Assembly: GCA_902801425.1 (NCBI GenBank)
Contig: CADCIQ010000031.1
Span: forward strand, 1-34,102
Source of the DNA: an uncultured Bacteroidales bacterium
Lineage (GTDB): Bacteria > Bacteroidota > Bacteroidia > Bacteroidales > Bacteroidaceae
Length of the DNA stretch: 34,102 nt
Direction: 5' to 3'
The notes beneath the pieces were generated by a model that worked only from the letters and a program-made list of their open reading frames with translations, was not told the DNA's origin and did no database searches. The stretch's first letter is position 1; each line of letters begins with the position of its first letter. Positions 24,005-30,760 of the stretch are shown one piece after another. The translations under genes and the position numbers were made by a program.

Positions 24005-26899
24005 TTATTTAATCATTACCGTTTTACCATTGATGATGTAGATACCGCGTGTGAGCTTCTGATCCGCATTCACCTTGCGTCCGCTGAGGTCATACACAGA
24101 GTCATTACCCGATTCACTATTTACATTCTCAATAGCAGTTGCCATATCATCGAATAATAAGCCGATACCCTTACCAGCAGCAGGAATAGCAGATGTAGGT
24201 AGTTGCAAATATGCCTTGCCTGCGGCTACAGTACCTTCACCTGAGCTCTTGAAGAAGCCTTCATTGCCACCAACCATTCCATACAGGAAGTTTGTATAGC
24301 CACCTGAAGTTGCAGGAACGGTCTGAGCTTCGGTAACTGGCTGGAACAGGTTCACATAGTATTCATCGGATGTGGTATATGGAACCTTGTAGGTCACGCC
24401 TTCCGTGCCTAAAAGCAACAATCCTGTATTTGCAGGAACACTCTCTACTTGTGTGAGGAGCACCTGACCTGTGGTCTTGTTATAACCGCTTGCAATATAA
24501 GCCTTTATACCTGTGACTCCTGAGAAGTCGAGATCTCGGGTGCAACAGAAGGTCCTCTGTCCGTGAGCCATCTCTATGAACTCCTTAGTAGCATTGAAAG
24601 TGGCTACAACGGTTACATTTGAAGTTACGTTGTTGATAGTATATCGACCATCAACGATTGCACTCGTAACATTATTTCCATTCACTGTCAGGCTTGTCAG
24701 TTCGCGATCCTCATCTTCAGCGATGGTGATCACCACGTCGTCACCATATTCTGGTGAATAGTTGTCGGCTGTCACACCAGCACCAGTAATGCTGACTGTG
24801 TAATGGTTGGTAGTCCACTGTGCCACTAACGTCATGTTCTCAGCAGGCATTGTTGAAGGAATTGCAGGACTCCATCCGCCAAATGTATAGCCATCGCGGG
24901 TAGGATCAGCAGGAGCAACTACTGCCGTACCATAGTTCTGAGTGATAGAAGCCACGCTTGAACCACCATTGCTATTGAATGAAATCGTGTACTGGTTCAC
25001 CTCCCATGTAGCGGTATATGCCTTGTTGCCTGTGCTACCAGCAGCGATGACAACACTCATCATGGCATCACCCTCGTTGTTCTGCTTCCATCCTCTGAAA
25101 GTATATCCCGTCTTGGTTGGGTTGTTCAGGGTGATGGCAGGGCTCTCGATGGTGTAGCTTGCAGGGTTAGCAGTTGCTACCGTACCGCCGTTCAGCGTGT
25201 AAGTGATGTTATATGTCTTAGGTGTCCAGGTAGCCGTATAGCTGCGTTCTCCTGTGCTGCCAACTGCGATGGTTACACTTGTTGTAGCGGCATTCAGTCC
25301 TGTGCCTGTCCATCCTGCGAAGTCATAGCCCTCACGGGTTGGGTTGTTCAATGTAATGGCTTGGCTCTCAATGGTGTAGCTTGCAGGGTTAGCAGTAGCT
25401 AATGAACCGTTAGCAAGATTGTAGCTGATAGGATAAGCTATCGGTGTAAAGGTAGCCACTACGGTCTGGTCAACCAGCAGTTTTTCTACGGTATAGCTGC
25501 CATTTGTAGGTGTCTGGACTGTACCGTTTACTGTGAAGGTTGTCAGTTCATAGCCTGTAGCAGGTGTAACGGTGAACACAACATCGGTCTCACGGTCAAT
25601 GAGCATTGTCTCTGTATTGCCGTTTGTAGAAGTTTTGTCTGCCACAGCAAGAGTACCATGAGCCGAACCTGTGATGCTGACAACGTAGCTTGAAAAGTTC
25701 TTGTTTACAAAATTCTTCCAGTTGTTGTCCCCATTCTGATAGGCAGCCTCAGTACCACCTGGTATCCACAGAGTAGCGTTTTCATAAGCAGAAGAGTTGA
25801 AGGCTGTCTCGTTGAGAGTCAATGGTGTCAGCCAAGGAACTTTCACGCTGGTAATAGTTGTTGTTTCAGAGAACAGATAAGGATTGATGGTTGTCACCTT
25901 GTCACCAAAAGTAACGTTGGTCACATTATCGCATATTTGGTTTGCGTCTTCCGTCAATGTCAGATTACGACCGATATAGATGGTGGTGGCACCGTTTGCA
26001 AACGGACGATACCCCCACTCATTTGACATAGTCAGAGCATTATCGCTATCCGCAATGGTGATGGTATTCATACTGTTGCATTCAGCGAAGGCTAAATTTC
26101 CGATGGTAGTTACTGAGGCAGGAATAGTGATGCTGGTCAGACCTGAGCCATCGAAAGCATTTGCCCCGATGGTGGTCAGCGTTGATGGTAGAGTGACGGA
26201 TTTTAGTTTAGTGCATCCCCCGAATGCACTTGCACCAATGCTTGTCAAATCGCTTTTGCTACCAATCTCGACAACAGTTTCCTCCACTGACTCACCTCTT
26301 CCACACCAATAGAAAGCATTATCACCTATGGAGGTTACACCTTCGCCAATGGTGATACTTGATAGTGACTCATTATAACAGAAAATATACGAATTTATGG
26401 TTGTCACCTTGTCACCAAAAGTAACGTTGGTCACATTATCGCATATTTGGTTTGCGTCTGCCGTCAATGTCAGATTACGACCGATATAGATGGTGGTGGC
26501 ACTGTTTGCAAACGGACGATAACCCCACTCATTTGACATAGTCAGAGCATTCTCGCTATCCGCAATGGTGATGGTATTCATACTGTTGCATTCAGCGAAG
26601 GCTAAATTTCCGATACTCATTATTGAAGCAGGGATTGTGACACTAGTGATACCTGTACCATAAAAACCAGATTCACCTACCGATGTCACAGCGTAGGGCA
26701 CGCTCTCGTATGTCACGCTTGATGGGATTGTCAATGCACCGCTGAGTGTCGCCTCTGCGGCTTTGGCGATTGAAACAGTTTTATTTACCTCGTCCGTCAC
26801 CGTATAGGTGAAGTTACCTTGGGTGAATGTTATCGGGTCTTGCGCCCATCCAGTCATAGCAACAAGGGACAGCAAGACAGAAAAGAATAGTTTCTTCAT
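24005..26899 (-). CDS. BspA-like leucine-rich-repeat surface protein
   Basis: Large secreted protein of 964 residues, probably cell-surface adhesin-like. Signal peptide 1-19 (ends MTGWAQ). Residues about 50-400 are BspA-type leucine-rich repeats (LRR_5) with units such as LTSIGASAFGGCTKLKSVTL and SSITIGEGVTSIGDNAFYWC. Residues about 490-695 hold three Listeria-Bacteroides (InlB B) repeats, with NPTREGYDFAGW, NPTKTGYTFRGW and DPTRDGYTFGGW. A module of about 700-915 is unassigned. The end (SVYDLSGRKV then RGIYIINGKTVMIK) is a type IX sorting-like tail. Residues 95-167 and 265-337 are almost identical, reflecting a recent 218-bp duplication. The promoter lies at 27049-27081. Confidence 0.92.
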   Translation of the reverse strand: MKKLFFSVLLSLVAMTGWAQDPITFTQGNFTYTVTDEVNKTVSIAKAAEATLSGALTIPSSVTYESVPYAVTSVGESGFYGTGITSVTIPASIMSIGNLAFAECNSMNTITIADSENALTMSNEWGYRPFANSATTIYIGRNLTLTADANQICDNVTNVTFGDKVTTINSYIFCYNESLSSITIGEGVTSIGDNAFYWCGRGESVEETVVEIGSKSDLTSIGASAFGGCTKLKSVTLPSTLTTIGANAFDGSGLTSITIPASVTTIGNLAFAECNSMNTITIADSDNALTMSNEWGYRPFANGATTIYIGRNLTLTEDANQICDNVTNVTFGDKVTTINPYLFSETTTITSVKVPWLTPLTLNETAFNSSAYENATLWIPGGTEAAYQNGDNNWKNFVNKNFSSYVVSITGSAHGTLAVADKTSTNGNTETMLIDRETDVVFTVTPATGYELTTFTVNGTVQTPTNGSYTVEKLLVDQTVVATFTPIAYPISYNLANGSLATANPASYTIESQAITLNNPTREGYDFAGWTGTGLNAATTSVTIAVGSTGERSYTATWTPKTYNITYTLNGGTVATANPASYTIESPAITLNNPTKTGYTFRGWKQNNEGDAMMSVVIAAGSTGNKAYTATWEVNQYTISFNSNGGSSVASITQNYGTAVVAPADPTRDGYTFGGWSPAIPSTMPAENMTLVAQWTTNHYTVSITGAGVTADNYSPEYGDDVVITIAEDEDRELTSLTVNGNNVTSAIVDGRYTINNVTSNVTVVATFNATKEFIEMAHGQRTFCCTRDLDFSGVTGIKAYIASGYNKTTGQVLLTQVESVPANTGLLLLGTEGVTYKVPYTTSDEYYVNLFQPVTEAQTVPATSGGYTNFLYGMVGGNEGFFKSSGEGTVAAGKAYLQLPTSAIPAAGKGIGLLFDDMATAIENVNSESGNDSVYDLSGRKVNADQKLTRGIYIINGKTVMIK
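25887..26104 (-). repeat. 218-bp direct repeat inside the LRR gene, copy 2
   Basis: It matches 26397-26614 at an offset of 510 bp with only four mismatches by my reading, far closer than the other LRR units to each other. Confidence 0.9.
26397..26614 (-). repeat. 218-bp direct repeat inside the LRR gene, copy 1
   Basis: Partner of 25887-26104. It encodes residues about 95-167 (GNLAFAECNSMNTITIADS, then NEWGYRPFAN and GRNLTL). Confidence 0.9.
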
Positions 26900-27048
26900 A
26901 AGCTAAATTTCGCAGCACTTTAGTTTGGCTCTTTTTTTAGAACAAATCACTGAGCAACAAAACGTTACCATAGATTCGGGTCATATCAGAAATCTTACTT
27001 ACCTTAGTGCTGCAAAAACAAAGCAAAAGAGACTCATCAATGACATTG

Positions 27049-27081
27049 CAAAGATAAAAGGATGTTCTATAAATTTTCAAG
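27049..27081 (-). promoter_or_regulatory. Promoter of the BspA-like gene
   Basis: On the minus strand CTTG (27078-27081), 21 bp, TATCTTTG (27049-27056). It gives a leader of about 145 nt in which GCAGCACT (26912-26919) can pair with AGTGCTGC (27006-27013). Confidence 0.7.
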
Positions 27082-27160
27082 TTGTGTAAATAGATATTAC
27101 TTATCAGGTTCCCTATTAAGGATTAAATTGAAAAGGCTTAGGGAAATAAAGAATATAGAT

Positions 27161-27292
27161 TTACGGTTCATAAATAGGATAAAAAAAGAAAAGGGCGCAG
27201 ACCTTCCGATAGTCTCGTCCCTTAACTCCGGTATCGCCAAACACCTTCCACACAGACAAGATACGGTAAAAGTCCACGTCCTTAACGGACAT
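27161..27292 (-). CDS. Candidate small protein of 43 residues (or RNA element)
   Basis: On the minus strand an ATG at 27292 opens a frame with normal-looking codons: MSVKDVDFYRILSVWKVFGD, followed by GVKGRDYRK and a hydrophobic FFFYPIYEP end. Its start lies in a hairpin whose arms, AAAAGTCCACGTCC (27268-27281) and GGACATGGAACTTTT (27287-27301), are nearly complementary. No consensus promoter or terminator was found close by. The G+C content is higher than that of the surroundings. I recognise no family for it. It may be a remnant of a mobile element or a structured RNA. Confidence 0.35.
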   Translation of the reverse strand: MSVKDVDFYRILSVWKVFGDTGVKGRDYRKVCALFFFYPIYEP

Positions 27293-27630
27293 GGAACTTT
27301 TTCGCATTCTTGTTCTCGTGTGTGAAATTGGCGATTTCGAGTCAAGGAGAACAAGAGCTAAAAGCTCTATGTTATATTTTATGTCGAGAGAATCGGTAGT
27401 TGCTCACCCGTGGATTAGTAAATGTAGATTTATTAATTCTTGCCGAGAAAGTCTGAGACTATCATCTGCATAGGGGAACGGTTACCGTTCATCTAATTGT
27501 TTTTAATTACGTTTTAATTTCTGTTTCTTATTGATTGTTTTTATGGGTTAATATATGTTTGTTAACACTTTCGGATGCAAAAATAAACAATTATTCTGAA
27601 ATTTCCAAATATTTACTCGGAAAAACATTA

Positions 27631-27675
27631 AAAAAGAATCTCCCTTGCATGTTTATTAGACAGGCAAGGGAGATT
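27631..27675 (-). terminator. Leftward terminator
   Basis: AATCTCCCTTGC (27637-27648) pairs perfectly with GCAAGGGAGATT (27664-27675). On the minus strand it is followed by CTTTTTTAATG, a proper U-run. The nearest leftward gene ends at 28067, about 390 bp away, so it either ends that operon or an unseen transcript. Confidence 0.82.
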
Positions 27676-27778
27676 GTTGGTATTGACTTTTCTTATTCTG
27701 GAATCATCATCACTAAGTTAACGTCAGTTAGATAATTTTTCGTCGAAACAGATTTCCTAATTATTTTTACAGCAAAAT

Positions 27779-27794
27779 AACGTGAGTTCGACGA
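27779..27794 (-). repeat. Dispersed motif, minus orientation
   Basis: Reads TCGTCGAACTCACG then TTATT on the minus strand. A half site (TTCGTCGAA) lies at about 27739-27747 on the plus strand. Confidence 0.6.
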
Positions 27795-27911
27795 AATCAT
27801 CTACTCGTATATCATTGAATATCATATATTAAAGAAGCTCTGAAAGAGCGACATCTAAAAGGGCAGTCAGCCCTCGCAGCCTTGAATTCAACGAATTGAC
27901 GTTAAAATAAT

Positions 27912-27991
27912 AAGGGAAACAGATTTATCTGATAGTTGGCGCAGAATATTTGCGCGATTAATTTCAGAAAAGAGATAAATCCGCTTCCCTT
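27912..27991. repeat. Inverted repeat with arms AAGGGAARCRGATTTATCT, copy 2
   Basis: Arms at 27912-27930 and 27973-27991. Its reverse complement aligns with copy 1 across the right arm, a shared GCGCC and the TTATTATTTT flank. Confidence 0.8.
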
Positions 27992-27998
27992 ATTTCTT

Positions 27999-28015
27999 TG
28001 TCGAACTCACGTTAA
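27999..28015 (+). repeat. Dispersed motif TGTCGAACTCACGTTAA
   Basis: It directly adjoins the right arm of the inverted repeat 27912-27991, 52 bp from the stop of the next gene. Confidence 0.7.
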
Positions 28016-28066
28016 GTGATGATAAAATAATAACTTGGGACGATTTATTATTTCATCATCACTAAG

Positions 28067-29338
28067 TTACGGGAATTCATATACAATATACTGCGTATTA
28101 GGCTCGACGGGATAGTTTGTCAAACGCCCTGAACGTGATACGAATGAGAGTATTCCCTTATATACGCCATTTCCGAAGGTGTAATGATGCTCGTAGATAT
28201 TGATATAACGAATACGACGGGCATCATAGTTTAGAAGTCTGACAATGTCAATAACCGGCATTCCGTCGATAAACACCATTGCTGGCCATGACTCATATCC
28301 TACCGTCTCTCCTTGCATGACCAACTGATCCACTCCATTTATCTTATTATGCCTGACGTGTCTCACATATTCCAACAACACCTCCTGAATAGTATAGAAC
28401 TGACGGTATTCGTTCAGATCGTATGTGAGTCTCGGTTTCTGGCCATAGATAGTTGGATCATAATCCATTGGTACACCGTCCTCCATATCAGGATCATCTT
28501 TCTCACCTATCAATAATTCACGTTTGGCAGGTGTGATGGCATACTGATGCAACTGCATATCCTTTGAACGCTGTTCCACCTCACTACGCTTATAATGAAA
28601 TACGAGTGGAGGGAGTTTCTTGGGAGTCAAAGCCAAGAACGGACTTATCATCTCTATCGGCAGACTAACACCTGTATGAGATGCAGCAGACAGTATAATT
28701 GGCTGTTTTCCATGAATGCCATGAACGAAGAATACTGCCGTTGAATCATTGATCATCTTGCCCTCGAAATAGTGCACCTGCTTGCCAATGATGCTAAGGG
28801 AAGGTACTATCTGTTTTGCTGTAAAAGTAGAGCCATTATACACATTCTTGATTCGTGCCTTGACGATATGTCCTTCAACCTCACGGATATCCTCTTCCTT
28901 CTCACCTACAAGATCAGCGGTTGAAAGGCTCTCCCCCTCCCTTGTGGCTGCATAGCTCAAAGAGTCGGCATCAACTATCTTTACCCATTCTATATCATCA
29001 TCCTCATTCTTCTGAAGAGGATTGACAATGGCAACGAGACGGCGTGACACATTGGCGTTGTCTCGGGTATAGACAGACAGGACATAATATCCGCAATGAA
29101 GGTCTTTAGGCAATTCGATAGTGCCTGTTCCCTTGCCATCACGAAGCCACATAATAGTACTTGCTGCCAAACCACGCGTATCGCATAGTTCAGCATAGGC
29201 TATCAAAGCATTATCCGTAGATACGCTTACATTCATAGCCTCTCCTGACAGATACCAGCGGCGATCTGTCTCTATGCTTGCGGCAAAGCTGCACAGGGTT
29301 GTCATCATTGCCGCTATAAATGTTAGTATTCTGTTCAT
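28067..29338 (-). CDS. Secreted protein with MG2-like and TonB-plug-like modules
   Basis: Protein of 423 residues with a signal peptide (MNRILTFIAAMMTTLCSFAA). Residues about 25-110 resemble a macroglobulin MG2-type domain (RRWYLSGEAMNVSVSTDNAL, GTIELPKDLHCGYYVLSVYTRD). The last 110 residues look like a detached TonB plug: QEVLLEYVRHVR, WPAMVFIDGMPVIDIVRLLN, RIRYINIYEHHYTFGNGVYK and GILSFVSRSG. Such proteins accompany TonB-dependent receptors in Bacteroidetes. The frame is open to 29434, but the signal peptide fits the ATG at 29338. An ATG at 29389 is also possible. Third gene of the operon after the DUF4249 lipoprotein, with a half palindrome between. Confidence 0.78.
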   Translation of the reverse strand: MNRILTFIAAMMTTLCSFAASIETDRRWYLSGEAMNVSVSTDNALIAYAELCDTRGLAASTIMWLRDGKGTGTIELPKDLHCGYYVLSVYTRDNANVSRRLVAIVNPLQKNEDDDIEWVKIVDADSLSYAATREGESLSTADLVGEKEEDIREVEGHIVKARIKNVYNGSTFTAKQIVPSLSIIGKQVHYFEGKMINDSTAVFFVHGIHGKQPIILSAASHTGVSLPIEMISPFLALTPKKLPPLVFHYKRSEVEQRSKDMQLHQYAITPAKRELLIGEKDDPDMEDGVPMDYDPTIYGQKPRLTYDLNEYRQFYTIQEVLLEYVRHVRHNKINGVDQLVMQGETVGYESWPAMVFIDGMPVIDIVRLLNYDARRIRYINIYEHHYTFGNGVYKGILSFVSRSGRLTNYPVEPNTQYIVYEFP

Positions 29339-29430
29339 TTCTTTAGTGAAGTTTTCAGATTTATGAGGAGAAAAAAATTTATTTTTCATTATATTATTCC
29401 TAATTAGTAATGAAACCTTATAGGGATTCC

Positions 29431-29501
29431 TCACAAGCGAAAAAGGGTAACTTTTCCCTCGCCCTCTGGGGAGAGGGTGTCCGTAGGACGGGTGAGGGGC
29501 T
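29431..29501 (-). repeat. Half copy (right arm) of the GC-rich palindrome
   Basis: TCACAAGCGA, GGTAACTTTTCCCTCGCC, CTGGGGAGAGGG, then ACGGGTGAGGGGCT, as in the right half of copy 3 (21641-21789). No left arm is present. Confidence 0.78.
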
Positions 29502-29519
29502 GTGGCTTAGTTCTGTTTC

Positions 29520-30710
29520 TTATTCTTCCCAGTATGGTGGCATTTCAATATATGCTCCCTGACATGTCACATCGAGATATTCGCGGTATGTCCATGCTGT
29601 AACCAATCCTTCAGGCGCTGGAGAATGATCTTCCCAGATACATAGATATAACCCCGATGAAGCATTAAGAACGCAGTCATCTCTGCTACAATCCCTATAC
29701 CATTGAAGGGCATCCACCTTTTTACGATCTATGGAATAGTCAGCATGATCAAGGAAGATACGACATTCACTCGTATTCATTGCGCATCCAACGTATCCAA
29801 TCACACGCTTGTCAGAAGTAAGACAATGGATATTGGTTGGCAGGGCAGAAGGCAGAGGAGTGAACAAGCCACCCATCTCCGAGTCAGCCTGACGTCGGGC
29901 AAGCTGATATTCGTACTCAGCCTTTGTTATGGCACGTTGAGTTAGCAGAGTGGTGTATCTATAGTAGATACGTTCATCGTCTCTCTTGATGCCGTAAACC
30001 TTGTACTTCTTTATGTGCTGATCCTTGTAGTTGGTACTTGCCCCGACTATAATCGATGGATCGGCAGCATCCTTCCAACCACGCTCAGGAAACTGGTTAG
30101 GCATATAAATAGGCGACTTCGATGGTATATCGAAAAAGAGATATGTGGTGTGTGCAGGATGTACCTCCCATGTCTCGAAATATGTCCATGAATAGTAGTT
30201 TGTCTGGTTGGAGTTAGCAGGTTTATCGGTGGTGACGAGAATCTCTATGTCACTTTCGGGTGTGTGCTGTACTCCACTTAGCTCTGCAATTCCTTCGGTG
30301 AACAGAGGATGCTGTGGCTCTGTCTCATATACTTCATCATCAACCTCGATATGCAGCCAGTATTCCTCGTCGGGATTGAGTTTACCAACCTCGCAAAAAT
30401 ATTGTCCCTTATATCCATCAGCATAATATACAGAGCCATCACTTCCTCGCACAGACAACTTAGCCTTGGTTACAGGTTGCTCTGTTCCTTTAGTCTTGAG
30501 GGGCATGGTACGTGACAGGATAAAAGTATTAACCGTAGATGAGTATATCGTTCCTTCAACTACAAGCAGACTGGTATCCTCATCAGGAATGTCAGCTTCA
30601 TATTCCTCTATACACCCGGAAAGAGTAAATAGGCAAGCTATCATGCAAAGCAAGAAGTTCACCTTCCTCCAAGCTGGAAATATTTTATATTGTTTTTTTG
30701 CAAAAGGCAT
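29520..30710 (-). CDS. DUF4249 family lipoprotein
   Basis: Outer-membrane-associated lipoprotein of 396 residues with lipobox TLSGC (Cys33) followed by IEEYEADIPDEDTSLLVVEG, the usual start of the mature DUF4249 domain (PF14054). Further family features are ITSR-like strands in KGTEQPVTKAKLSVRGSDG, LNPDEEYWLHIEVDDEVYETE and the long middle region with many Tyr/Trp. These proteins are encoded next to TonB-dependent receptors, as here. The substrate is unknown. The first residues (MPFAK) are coded by the edge of the AATTGTTAATT spacer, so the signal peptide has a rather long N-region. No better start is seen. Confidence 0.88.
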   Translation of the reverse strand: MPFAKKQYKIFPAWRKVNFLLCMIACLFTLSGCIEEYEADIPDEDTSLLVVEGTIYSSTVNTFILSRTMPLKTKGTEQPVTKAKLSVRGSDGSVYYADGYKGQYFCEVGKLNPDEEYWLHIEVDDEVYETEPQHPLFTEGIAELSGVQHTPESDIEILVTTDKPANSNQTNYYSWTYFETWEVHPAHTTYLFFDIPSKSPIYMPNQFPERGWKDAADPSIIVGASTNYKDQHIKKYKVYGIKRDDERIYYRYTTLLTQRAITKAEYEYQLARRQADSEMGGLFTPLPSALPTNIHCLTSDKRVIGYVGCAMNTSECRIFLDHADYSIDRKKVDALQWYRDCSRDDCVLNASSGLYLCIWEDHSPAPEGLVTAWTYREYLDVTCQGAYIEMPPYWEE

Positions 30711-30760
30711 GTTAACTGCTAATTGTTAATTGTTAATTATTAATTGTTAATTGTCAACTG

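Larger units (their letters stand above)
27082..28066. other. Stretch of nearly 1 kb without a certain gene
   Basis: It holds the candidate 43-codon frame (27161-27292) with a hairpin over its start, AGAGCT-AGCTCT (27354-27368), GAACGGT-T-ACCGTTC (27475-27489), the terminator at 27631-27675, the dispersed motif (27779-27794 and 27999-28015), a degenerate motif copy (27889-27905) and the inverted repeat 27912-27991. Confidence 0.55.

Noticed and set aside
27062-27354. Other frames of 85-87 codons on both strands across the 27.2 kb region
   Set aside because: They run through the hairpin and AT-rich flanks with poor codon use. The 43-codon minus frame is the only one that looks protein-like.
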